DNA of 64,000 nt from Streptomyces canus (GTDB lineage: Bacteria; Actinomycetota; Actinomycetes; Streptomycetales; Streptomycetaceae): assembly GCF_030816965.1 (NCBI RefSeq), contig NZ_JAUSYQ010000002.1, forward strand, positions 6,810,001 to 6,874,000, read 5' to 3'. A program made the position numbers and the translations under genes. The notes under the pieces were generated by a model. That model searched no databases. It saw only the letters and a program-made list of their open reading frames with translations, and was not told the DNA's origin. Below are positions 1-8,096 of the stretch, in pieces. The first letter of the stretch is position 1; each line of letters opens with the position of its first letter.

Positions 1-400
1 CCCCGCACGCGCGTGTGGAGGTGCTGGTCGTGCCGGCCGTCCCCGTGCAGGGGGCGTGGCGCATGATGCCCTGCCCTCCAGCCGCAAGCCGGCCTTCTCC
101 GCCGTCCGGCAGGAGTTGGCGGCGGCGCGGCAGAGGACAGGCGGTGCAGGCCGAGATCGTGCAATGCCCAGTCGGTCGGCCGACGGGCGGCCTCGACTGC
201 GATGACGGTGCCGCGGCCGGCGGGCAGCGCCCAGTAGGCGATCTCGGCGTGGCCCCGGTCGAGGTCGACGTTGATCCAGGGCGGCGAGACCGAGGAGGTC
301 GCCGGGGCCGGCGTTCTGGGCGTGATCGACCCGCGTACCGGCGGCGAGGCCGATGCCGGTGCTCGTCAGGACGCCCGCCCCTTGGCCCGCGCAACCGCCC
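1..400 (-). pseudogene. Decayed GNAT acetyltransferase (RimJ/RimL type)
   Basis: Read on the minus strand, fragments of a ribosomal-protein-type N-acetyltransferase appear in different frames. One frame gives INVDLDRGHAEIAYWALPAGRG, followed by DWALHDLGLHRL. Another frame gives AANSCRTAEKAGLRLEG, and a further shift gives LHGDGRHDQHLHTRV. In intact members of the family these blocks occur in this order in one frame. At least three frame changes separate them here, so the gene is broken, unless the window start carries sequence errors. Its far end is cut by the window edge. The family acetylates N-terminal or side-chain amines with acetyl-CoA; no activity is expected from this copy. Confidence 0.55.
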
Positions 401-422
401 ACACCGCCGCCGTCTCCCTCTC

Positions 423-593
423 TCACCGCGCCCTCATCCGCCCGACACGCGTGCGTGCCTCGTCCTCGGTCAGCGTCGGCAGCTGGTTCCACCCACTGAT
501 GCCCGGATCGTGGCTCGCGGCCACCAGGGCACCGGCGTCCGTCGTGAACAAGGGGTTGGTGCTGCTCACCAGGTAGTGCGCACCAGGCCGCAT
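423..593 (-). CDS. Small hypothetical protein (56 aa)
   Basis: A short minus-strand frame starts at an ATG and ends just upstream of the acetyltransferase relic. Its composition is protein-like (motifs SSTNPLFTTDAGALVAASHDPG and LTEDEARTRV), unlike most overlapping shadow frames. No family was recognised and no convincing ribosome binding site is visible. It could also be the 3' remnant of a longer decayed gene, because the same frame stays open upstream but turns into low-quality sequence. Confidence 0.3.
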   Translation of the reverse strand: MRPGAHYLVSSTNPLFTTDAGALVAASHDPGISGWNQLPTLTEDEARTRVGRMRAR

Positions 594-1069
594 GAGCTCG
601 ATCGTGTGATCGTCCGCTGACGGGCTTGCGGCGCCCTGGTCTGTTTGGGCTAGCGTGGTCGTGCGGCCTGGGACACCGGGTACGGCGTCAGCGTGCGGGG
701 CCCCTGCTCCACCAGAGGATGGTTCAGGGCCTCCCCGTCGCCTCTGGCCGTACCGACCTGACAGGTCGCACAGGGAACTGGCCTCCCGGGCTCGGACCGC
801 GCACAGGATGCGTGTCGCCGCCCCGGGGTCGAGTACGCCGGGGACCAGCTCGCCCAAGACCGTTCGGGGCGCGCGGCTGAACGGACTCACTCCCGCTCAG
901 TCCACAGGAACGGTGGAGCTCCAGGCCGCCGGGAAGAGCGAGGATCGGCTGGGTGTTGTCCGCCATGCGGCCGGCGGGAACCACCGGAGGTATCGGGGCG
1001 ATCACCGGCGCAGCATGACAGAAGCCGTCCCGAGCCGCCTCCGGGTGTTCCGCCGGCGGCGACGGACGG
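594..1069. other. Stretch without a recognisable gene
   Basis: Several open frames cross this stretch on both strands, but none gives a recognisable protein or a convincing start. No tRNA, strong hairpin or repeat was seen. Confidence 0.4.
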
Positions 1070-1726
1070 TCACCCGGCGTCCGGTCCCACGAACTTCGCA
1101 CTGGTGAGCGGAGCTTCCACATGCCAGCCCAGAGACTCGTACAGCCCCCGCCCCGCCGGCGTTCCCGCGAGGACGCCGGTCTCGGCACCCGTGTCGGCCG
1201 CCACGGCCTGGAGTGTGCGCATGACGACGCCGCCCAGCCCCCGGCGCCGATGGGCGGGCACGGTCTCGATCTGGTCGAAGACGGCGGTCGCGCCGGTCGG
1301 GGCGACCTGACCGCGCGCCGCGAGGGACCCGTCGGGCGCGGCGACGAGTACGCGGGTGACGCCGCCGACGGACCAGGTGCGCAGCCGGTATCCGTCGGGG
1401 GCGGCGGTCCGTTGCGCCGGCGCCGTCAGCGGGACCGTCATCAGGTAACCCTGCTCGGGGTCCACCCACCAGCCCTCGTCCAGCCAGGGCCCGACCACCT
1501 CCGGGTCCTGGAACACCTTGAGCCACACCCCGGCCCCCGTCACCCCGCCCACCACCTTGCGCACGACCTCTTCGTCCACGTCGTCGCCCAGCGCCTCGAA
1601 CACGTGCCGCGACACCTGCGCGACCTGCCCCACGTCGACGGTGAATCCCCAGGGCTCACGCTCCGGCGCCGCTGCCCCCCGGGACACGACCCAGCCGGTC
1701 ACCCACGCCTGTACGACTCCGTCCAT
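1070..1726 (-). CDS. GNAT family N-acetyltransferase
   Basis: A 218-residue protein. The acetyl-CoA-binding motif A is visible at about residues 158-170 (PAHRRRGLGG, the R/Q-x-x-G-x-G/A signature), preceded by a beta strand ending FDQIETV and followed by a helix. The C-terminal LYESLGWHVE is the usual last motif of the fold. The N-terminal 90 residues are not typical of short GNAT enzymes and may form an extra domain that sets specificity. The start is supported by a GGGGGAT ribosome binding site five bases upstream of ATG. It is transcribed divergently from lon. The substrate cannot be told from sequence. Confidence 0.85.
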   Translation of the reverse strand: MDGVVQAWVTGWVVSRGAAAPEREPWGFTVDVGQVAQVSRHVFEALGDDVDEEVVRKVVGGVTGAGVWLKVFQDPEVVGPWLDEGWWVDPEQGYLMTVPLTAPAQRTAAPDGYRLRTWSVGGVTRVLVAAPDGSLAARGQVAPTGATAVFDQIETVPAHRRRGLGGVVMRTLQAVAADTGAETGVLAGTPAGRGLYESLGWHVEAPLTSAKFVGPDAG

Positions 1727-1864
1727 GACATCCCCCTGTAATGGTCATTCGCGGCATGTGTCTATTACTGAATGACAATAGGTCCCGATCTGCGGATTCC
1801 GGCAGCCGTGATCGCCGACAGCGAACAGGCAAGTGGGTGGGGAACATTCGAAGGCGCCTGTGCA

Positions 1865-1883
1865 TTGAGTCGGCATAGCTCAA
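1865..1883. promoter_or_regulatory. HAIR-like HspR operator upstream of lon
   Basis: An imperfect inverted repeat, TTGAGT-N7-GCTCAA, lies 23 bases before the lon start. It matches the HspR-associated inverted repeat (consensus CTTGAGT-N7-ACTCAAG) at most positions. Streptomyces lon is known to be repressed by HspR through such a site, so heat-shock control of this copy is likely. Confidence 0.75.
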
Positions 1884-1905
1884 CTTGACTGCCTAAGGGG
1901 AGATC

Positions 1906-4320
1906 ATGGCTTCGACGTCCACACCGCTCACCCTGCCCGTGCTGCCGCTCGAAGACGAAGTCGTGCTGCCCGGAATGGTGGTTCCGCTGGACCTGAACGA
2001 CACCGACGTCCGCGCCGCGGTGGAGGCCGCCCAGGCCGCCGCCCGCTCGGAACCCGGAAAGCCGAAGGTCCTTCTGGTGCCACGCATCGACGGCGAATAC
2101 GCCGCCACCGGTGTGCTCGGCACCATCGAGCAGGTCGGCCGACTGGCCGACGGCGACCCGGGCGCGCTCATCCGCGGCCGGAGCAGGGTGAAGATCGGTG
2201 CGGGGACCACCGGCCCGGGCGCCGCCCTGTGGGTCGAGGGGACCACGGTCGACCAGACCGTCCCCGAACCGCTGCCCGGTCACGTCACCGAACTGGTCAA
2301 GGAGTACAAGGCCCTCGCCACCGCCTGGCTGCGCAAGCGCGGCGCCTGGCAGGTCGTCGACCGGGTGCAGGCCATCGACGACGTCTCCACCCTTGCCGAC
2401 AACTCCGGTTACTCGCCCTTCCTGACCACCGAGCAGAAGGTCGAACTGCTGGAGACCGCGGACCCGGTCACCCGCCTCAAGCTCGCCACCCAGCAACTCC
2501 GCGACCACCTCGCCGAGCAGGACGTCGCCGAGACCATCGCCAAGGACGTCCAGGAGGGCGTCGACAAGCAGCAGCGGGAGTTCCTGCTCCGCCGTCAGCT
2601 GGAAGCCGTACGCAAGGAACTGCGGGAGCTCAACGGCGAGCAGGAGGGCGAGGAGTCCGACGACTACCGCGCCCGCGTGGAGGCGGCCGACCTGCCCGAG
2701 AAGGTGCGGGAAGCCGCCCTCAAGGAGGTCGACAAGCTGGAGCGGTCCAGCGACCAGTCCCCGGAGGGCTCCTGGATCCGGACCTGGCTGGACACGGTCC
2801 TCGAACTGCCGTGGAACGAACGGACCGAGGACCAGTACGACATCCAGGGCGCCAAGGAGATCCTCGACGCCGAGCACGCGGGCCTCGACGACGTGAAGGA
2901 GCGGATCACCGAGTACCTGGCGGTGCGCAAGCGCCGCAGCGAGCGGGGTCTCGGGGTCGTCGGCGGCCGGCGCGGCGGTGCCGTCCTGGCGCTCGTCGGC
3001 CCGCCCGGTGTCGGCAAGACGTCGCTGGGCGAGTCCGTGGCCCACGCCATGGGCCGCAAGTTCGTCCGCGTCGCCCTCGGTGGCGTACGGGACGAGGCGG
3101 AGATCCGCGGTCACCGGCGGACGTACGTCGGCGCGCTGCCCGGCCGGATCGTGCGGGCGATCAAGGAGGCCGGGTCGATGAACCCGGTGGTCCTGCTCGA
3201 CGAGATCGACAAGGTGGGCTCCGACTTCCGCGGCGACCCCGCGGCGGCCCTCCTGGAGGTCCTGGACCCGGCGCAGAACCACACCTTCCGCGACCACTAC
3301 CTGGAGGTCGAGCTCGATCTGTCGGACGTCGTCTTCCTCGCCACGGCCAACGTGCTGGAGGCCATCCCGGAGGCGCTGCTCGACCGGATGGAGCTGGTCC
3401 GGCTCGACGGGTACACCGAGGACGAGAAGATCGTCATCGCCCGTGATCACCTGCTCCCGCGCCAGCTGGAGCGGGCGGGGCTCGCCAAGGACGAGGTCGT
3501 CATCGACGAGAGCGCGCTGCGCAAGCTCGCCGGCGAGTACACCCGCGAGGCGGGCGTCCGCACCCTGGAGCGGTCCGTCGCCAGGCTGCTGCGCAAGGTG
3601 GCGGCCCAGCACGAACTGGGCGAACGGGAGCTGCCGTTCACCGTCACGGCCGAGGAGCTGCGCGGTCTGATCGGCCGGCCGCACCACGTGCCCGAGTCGG
3701 CCCAGGACCCGGCGGAGCGCCGTACGGCGGTCCCCGGGGTGGCGACCGGACTCGCGGTCACCGGAGCGGGCGGAGACGTGCTGTTCGTCGAGGCGTCGCT
3801 GGCCGACCCGGAGACGGGCGCGGCGGGTCTGACGCTGACCGGCCAGCTGGGTGACGTGATGAAGGAGAGCGCGCAGATCGCGCTGAGCTTCCTGCGGTCG
3901 CGCGGCGCGGAGCTCGAACTGCCGGTCGGCGACCTGAAGGACCGGGGCGTGCACATCCACTTCCCGGCGGGCGCGGTCCCGAAGGACGGCCCGAGCGCGG
4001 GCGTCACCATGACGACGGCGCTGGCCTCGCTGCTCTCCGGCCGCCTGGTCCGCACGGACGTGGCGATGACGGGCGAGGTCTCGCTGACCGGCCGGGTTCT
4101 CCCGATCGGCGGCGTGAAGCAGAAGCTGCTCGCCGCGCACCGCGCCGGGGTGACGACCGTCATCATCCCCAAGCGCAACGAGGCCGACCTGGACGACGTC
4201 CCGGCGGAGGTGCTGGACAAGCTCGACGTCCACGCCGTCACCGACGTCCGCCAGGTCCTGGAGCTGGCGCTGTCCCCGGCGACCAACGGGGCCACGCCGG
4301 AGGTTCCGGTGGCGGCGTGA
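1906..4320 (+). CDS. lon: ATP-dependent protease Lon (LonA type)
   Basis: An 804-residue cytoplasmic AAA+ serine protease that degrades misfolded and regulatory proteins. The N-terminal substrate-binding domain (about 1-200) and coiled region are followed by the AAA+ module, with Walker A GPPGVGKTS near residue 365 and Walker B VVLLDEIDK near 430. The C-terminal protease domain has the Ser-Lys dyad, Ser697 in KDGPSAG and Lys740 in GGVKQKLLAAHRAG. Length and domain order are normal for the family. ATG is preceded by AAGGGGAG. The gene stands alone, with a HAIR site upstream and a strong hairpin downstream. In Streptomyces, HspR represses lon and ClgR has been reported to activate it; only the HspR-type site was recognised here. 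Confidence 0.97.
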   Translation: MASTSTPLTLPVLPLEDEVVLPGMVVPLDLNDTDVRAAVEAAQAAARSEPGKPKVLLVPRIDGEYAATGVLGTIEQVGRLADGDPGALIRGRSRVKIGAGTTGPGAALWVEGTTVDQTVPEPLPGHVTELVKEYKALATAWLRKRGAWQVVDRVQAIDDVSTLADNSGYSPFLTTEQKVELLETADPVTRLKLATQQLRDHLAEQDVAETIAKDVQEGVDKQQREFLLRRQLEAVRKELRELNGEQEGEESDDYRARVEAADLPEKVREAALKEVDKLERSSDQSPEGSWIRTWLDTVLELPWNERTEDQYDIQGAKEILDAEHAGLDDVKERITEYLAVRKRRSERGLGVVGGRRGGAVLALVGPPGVGKTSLGESVAHAMGRKFVRVALGGVRDEAEIRGHRRTYVGALPGRIVRAIKEAGSMNPVVLLDEIDKVGSDFRGDPAAALLEVLDPAQNHTFRDHYLEVELDLSDVVFLATANVLEAIPEALLDRMELVRLDGYTEDEKIVIARDHLLPRQLERAGLAKDEVVIDESALRKLAGEYTREAGVRTLERSVARLLRKVAAQHELGERELPFTVTAEELRGLIGRPHHVPESAQDPAERRTAVPGVATGLAVTGAGGDVLFVEASLADPETGAAGLTLTGQLGDVMKESAQIALSFLRSRGAELELPVGDLKDRGVHIHFPAGAVPKDGPSAGVTMTTALASLLSGRLVRTDVAMTGEVSLTGRVLPIGGVKQKLLAAHRAGVTTVIIPKRNEADLDDVPAEVLDKLDVHAVTDVRQVLELALSPATNGATPEVPVAA

Positions 4321-4366
4321 CGCCGTAGTCCGTCAGCGGGCTCGGCCCGCGGCTGCCGGATGAGGT

Positions 4367-4403
4367 GAAGGCCCGGGTTCTCGTGAGGGAGGCCCGGGCC
4401 TTC
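4367..4403. terminator. Bidirectional terminator between lon and lysozyme gene
   Basis: An 11-bp perfect inverted repeat (GAAGGCCCGGG with CCCGGGCCTTC) separated by 15 bases lies between the convergent lon and GH25 genes. It has no long T tract, which is usual for Streptomyces terminators. Confidence 0.8.
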
Positions 4404-4421
4404 GCCGTACGCCGGGGTGGG

Positions 4422-5249
4422 TCAGCCGCCGGCGAGCGCCTGTACGCGGTCCAGGGCGCCGTTGAACCGGTCGTGGTCGCCGACCGTCGGGCCGGAGGAG
4501 GTGTACTGCCACATGGTGTACGAGCTCCAGCCGGCCGGGAGGGTGCCCGCCGTCGAGGCGTACCGGGCGATCCACAGCGGGTTGGCGGAGAAGCCGCCGT
4601 AGTTTCCGGTGCACTGGGTCCACCAGTTGGTGGCCGTGTAGATGACGGCGTTGCGGCCGGTGCGCGCCTTGTACTGGTTCAGGAAGTCGCGGATCCAGGT
4701 GACCATCGCGCTCTGCGACTTGCCGAAGCACGCGTCGCCGTACGGGTTCCACTCGATGTCGAGGGTGCCGGGCAGTGTCCTGCCGTCCCCGTACCAGCCG
4801 CCGCCGTTGTCGACGAAGTAGTCGGCCTGCGTCGCGCCGCTGCTGGTGTCCGGGGTGGCGAAGTGATAGGCGCCGCGGATCATGCCGACGTCGTAGGAGC
4901 CGGTGTACTGCTGGCTGAAGTAGGAGTTCCTGTAGTACGTCCCCTCGCTCGCCTTGGTGTACGCCCAGCGCACCCCGCTGTTCCACAGGGTCGACCAGGA
5001 GACGTTGCCCTGGTAGCTGGCGACGTCGACGCCCTCCGCCTGGGTGGCGCGGGTGCCGGCGGGCAGGGCGCCCTGGCCGTCATGCGCTACGACGCCCATT
5101 CCCATGTGGGCGGAGCCGCGGGCCGGGGTGGCGGTGGGGGTTTCGGCGGCCGAGGCGGCGGCCGGGTGGAGCAAGGAGAACGCGGTGAGCAGGAGTGCGA
5201 CGAGGAAGAGGCGTGGGGGACGTATCGGTCCGGGTCTGTGCACGGGCAT
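4422..5249 (-). CDS. Secreted GH25 lysozyme (N-acetylmuramidase)
   Basis: A 275-residue exported enzyme expected to cut beta-1,4 bonds between MurNAc and GlcNAc in peptidoglycan. A Sec signal peptide occupies about residues 1-35 (LFLVALLLTAFSLLHPAAASA). The GH25 barrel follows from about residue 72, with the opening motif GVDVASYQG (Asp75) and the acidic pair in TLDIEWN (Asp164, Glu166) expected at the catalytic site. The domain ends with the usual MWQYTSSG and D-x-D-x-F-N signature. No separate wall-binding domain is present. It is related to the cellosyl type of streptomycete muramidases. It is convergent with lon. Confidence 0.93.
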   Translation of the reverse strand: MPVHRPGPIRPPRLFLVALLLTAFSLLHPAAASAAETPTATPARGSAHMGMGVVAHDGQGALPAGTRATQAEGVDVASYQGNVSWSTLWNSGVRWAYTKASEGTYYRNSYFSQQYTGSYDVGMIRGAYHFATPDTSSGATQADYFVDNGGGWYGDGRTLPGTLDIEWNPYGDACFGKSQSAMVTWIRDFLNQYKARTGRNAVIYTATNWWTQCTGNYGGFSANPLWIARYASTAGTLPAGWSSYTMWQYTSSGPTVGDHDRFNGALDRVQALAGG

Positions 5250-5528
5250 GGCGTGCCTCCGAAGGCTCGGTGATGCTCGGTTGGGGAATACGGGTGGGCC
5301 GTGCGGGCTGGCGTGAGCATGCCAGCCGCTGCTCGGCGGTGACGCTTGCTACGACGACGAGGGTGGGAAGCGGGACCGGAGGATGCCTCTGGTCCAGCCC
5401 TGCGAAATACTTACGGAGCCGCGGTGATGGCGCAATTTGGCGGAAACCTTTACGACCGGGACATTCAAGGCAGGGGCTGACGTGCACGAAGACGGAAACG
5501 GCGGCGCGGGAGCCGGGGCGCGGCCGAC

Positions 5529-5978
5529 GTGGTGCCGAGCGGTGTGGACCAGCCCGGATTCCTCGCACTGGAACGCGAGTTGACCGTCCTGCTGCGCCGT
5601 GCCCGGGCCAACCAGGGGGAGATGGCCCGCGAGGTCCATCCCGACCTGGAGTCGGCGGCCTACGGCCTGCTCGTCCGTCTGGATGAATGCGGCCGCCAGC
5701 GCGCCACCGAACTGGCCGCCTACATCGGCGTCGGCAAGGCCACGATGTCCCGCCAGCTGCGCGCCCTGGAGGACCTGGGCCTCGTCGCCCGCGCACCCGA
5801 CCCGGCGGACGGCCGGGCCTGGCTCGTCGACCTCACACAGGAGGGCCGTTCCCGGGTGCAGAGGGTCCGCGACGCGCGCCGGGCCCGGTACGCGGGCCGG
5901 CTGGCGCACTGGGACCCGGGAGAGGTCATCGAACTGGCGCGGCTGCTGCACCAGCTGAACCGGGGCATGGAGAAGTAG
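5529..5978 (+). CDS. MarR family transcriptional regulator
   Basis: A 149-residue winged-helix protein. The DNA-binding region is at about residues 55-105 (ATELAAYIGVGKATMSRQLRALEDLGLV, then a wing ending DGRAWLVDLT), flanked by the helices that form the MarR dimer interface. The start used here is GTG; a later GTG (VDQPGF) is also possible. No divergent target gene adjoins it: upstream is the lysozyme gene, also divergent, and downstream is a repeat array. Ligand and targets are unknown. Confidence 0.88.
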   Translation: MVPSGVDQPGFLALERELTVLLRRARANQGEMAREVHPDLESAAYGLLVRLDECGRQRATELAAYIGVGKATMSRQLRALEDLGLVARAPDPADGRAWLVDLTQEGRSRVQRVRDARRARYAGRLAHWDPGEVIELARLLHQLNRGMEK

Positions 5979-6295
5979 GCCACCGCCGGGAGCTGGTCGC
6001 GTCGTCGCGGGCCGGCCTCCCGATCGGGCCACTCCCGAGCCCGGGGTGGTCGAGGAGGCGTCGACCGGATACCGGCCGTCCGGACGATCGCCCGGTTGGC
6101 GGTGAGGGTGGCGATCCGGGCGGGGGCGAGGCGGGTGGTGCCGGGGGTCTCGGTGCGGGCGCCCACGGCGGTGCCGGGGCTGTACCGGAGCGGCCTACGT
6201 GATCCGGACGAAGGCACGATCCGGTGCATCGCCAGGAGCGGCAACTCACGGCGGCGGGCCTCGGCGGGCATCGCCGGCAGGGACCGCCCGACCTC
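5979..6295. other. Gene-free stretch before the tandem array
   Basis: No gene was recognised. Several frames are open on both strands through this GC-rich stretch, but none resembles a known protein or has a supported start. Its right end already contains partial copies of the repeat that follows (near 6297-6335). Confidence 0.35.
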
Positions 6296-6965
6296 CACGG
6301 TCGGTCCGGCGGCGCTCCGGGGGTCGGCTTGCGGACGTGACGGTGGCGGACATCCTTGTCGGTCGGCGTGGCCGGATTCCCGTGCCGCTCGGCGGGGCAT
6401 CGCCTCTGACGGTCGGTCCGGCGTCGCTCCGGGGAGGTCGGCTCGTGGATGTGAAGGTGGCGGACCTCCTTGTCGGTCGGCGTGGCCGGGATTCCTGTGC
6501 CGCTCGGGGGGACAGCGCTCCGCGGTCGGTCCGGCGTCGCCCGGGGGTCGGCTTGCGGACGTGACGGTGGCGGACCTCCTTGTCGGTCGGCGTGGCCGGA
6601 TTCCCGTGCCGCTCGGCGGGGCATCGCCTCTGACGGTCGGTCCGGCGTCGCTCCGGGGAGGTCGGCTCGTGGATGTGAAGGTGGCGGACCTCCTTGTCGG
6701 TCGGCGTGGCCGGGATTCCTGTGCCGCTCGGGGGGACAGCGCTCCGCGGTCGGTCCGGCGGCGCCCGGGGGTCGGCTTGCGGACGTGACGGTGGCGGACC
6801 TCCTTGTCGGTCGGCGTGGCCGGATTCCCGTGCCGTTCGGCGGGGCATCGCCTCTGACGGTCGGTCCGGCGTCGCTCCGGGGAGGTCGGCTCGTGGATGT
6901 GAAGGTGGCGGACCTCCTCGTCGGTCGGCGTGGCCGGATTCCCGTGCCGTTCGGCGGGACACCGC
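6296..6965. repeat. Higher-order tandem repeat array, six ~112-bp monomers
   Basis: The core GTCGGTCGGCGTGGCCGG occurs at 6358, 6472, 6582, 6696, 6806 and 6920. The spacing alternates 114, 110, 114, 110, 114, so the true unit is a 224-bp dimer of two diverged half-repeats, present about three times. Copies of the same half are nearly identical. Each monomer on the minus strand contains AAGGAGGT, a perfect anti-16S complement, but no gene follows it consistently. The array directly abuts the 3' end of the phosphatase gene at 6969. Confidence 0.9.
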
Positions 6966-6968
6966 CCC

Positions 6969-7757
6969 TCACAGGTCCGCGTACACCACCGTCGCGTCGT
7001 CGTGGGTCTTGCTGCGGCGCAGATACGTCCGGGTCTCCGCGTCCGCCCGCTCCAGCTCCCGGACGCGGTCCACCAGCGCCTGCGCCCCCTCTTTCCGGAC
7101 GAGGCTGAGGCAGTCCCCCCAGTCGCCCTCGTGGAACTTCTCCACCCACCGGGTCGCCCCGTCGGTCAGGGCCACCAGGGTGCGTACCGCCGATCGTGGC
7201 AGTACTCCCGTCACCGCGCGCTCCGCCACCGACGGATCGGCCGCCGCCGTGAAGAAGCCGCCCTCCTTGTTGCGGAGGTTGGCGTCGATCAGGGCGTCCG
7301 TGGCCAGGGAGGCGCGGGGGAGGCGGGAGAGCCGGTCGTCCAGTACGGCCGTGACCGTGCCGTCGGGTGCCTCCACGAGCAGCGCCGAGTCCGACAGGAC
7401 CAGGTACTCGACCGTCTCCGGGGACCACCGCGCCATCACCACCGTCGCCTGTGGCGTCCGTGGGTGAGAAAGGTCACAACCTTCACCATGTGTCTCAGCT
7501 GTGTGCGCGACGGCCCGGGACAGCACCTCGGCCGGTGGAACATCCATGAGCGAAACGGCCAGTTCGGTCAGCGCCCCGCCGAGACGGGCCGTGAACCAGG
7601 GGACGGAATGCAGACAGCCCGTCGGGCCGTCGGGCGGGGTGACCCCGTCGAGGGCGATCAGTACACCGCCCCGTCCGGAAGCGGGGAGAGCGACGCTCGC
7701 GAAGTCCTCGTTGGGGCGGTTGACATCACCGGGTTCCGAGACAAGTTCCGTACGCAT
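6969..7757 (-). CDS. PP2C-like phosphatase domain protein
   Basis: A protein of about 262 residues resembling PP2C-type Ser/Thr phosphatases. Recognisable pieces are the N-terminal RPNEDFASVAL (metal-binding Asp in NED), VLIALDGVTPPDG (a variant of the usual DGxGG), VEYLVLSDSALLV, LVALTDGATR (the second DG motif) and a C-terminal HDDATVV. This matches the order of PP2C motifs I, II, VIII and XI, but DGVTPP differs from the canonical DGMGG, so metal binding may be altered. The start was set at MRTELVSEPG; an upstream in-frame ATG would add 16 residues. The gene lies next to the conservon operon and faces away from it. Confidence 0.75.
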   Translation of the reverse strand: MRTELVSEPGDVNRPNEDFASVALPASGRGGVLIALDGVTPPDGPTGCLHSVPWFTARLGGALTELAVSLMDVPPAEVLSRAVAHTAETHGEGCDLSHPRTPQATVVMARWSPETVEYLVLSDSALLVEAPDGTVTAVLDDRLSRLPRASLATDALIDANLRNKEGGFFTAAADPSVAERAVTGVLPRSAVRTLVALTDGATRWVEKFHEGDWGDCLSLVRKEGAQALVDRVRELERADAETRTYLRRSKTHDDATVVYADL

Positions 7758-8096
7758 TCGGCCAGTCTGCACGAGCCCTTCACATGCTTCGCCAAAGGGT
7801 GGCAACAGGCGCGGAATTGACGCAGTCGCGCAGGTCAGACGCCAGGTTTGGGATGGAATGGTTCACTCCGGGCAGGCGTGGCGGCGAATACTGCCATCGG
7901 TCTTCGCCGGCGTCCAACCGGCCTGCCGAACAACGCCCGTGCGCGTGCCGCAGGAACTTGCCCGCCAACTCTCCTCCGGGGTTCACTCCTTCGGGTGGCG
8001 GCTCAGGCTATGCGCGGCCACCGCTCACCGGCACTGGGAGGGTCGGGAACCGTACCCCGGTGTGCACAGCAGTTGACGGAGCGTCACCCCGGGCCC

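Noticed and set aside
15..620. Plus-strand frame at the window start
   Set aside because: Arg/Gly-rich shadow; the minus strand shows recognisable acetyltransferase blocks.
1765..4233. Long minus-strand open frame opposite lon
   Set aside because: Composition and Leu/Arg/Gly-rich sequence are those of an antisense shadow of a high-GC gene; lon on the plus strand is clearly real.
6296..6965. Possible CRISPR array
   Set aside because: The intervals between repeated cores are themselves repeated in alternation, so there are no unique spacers.
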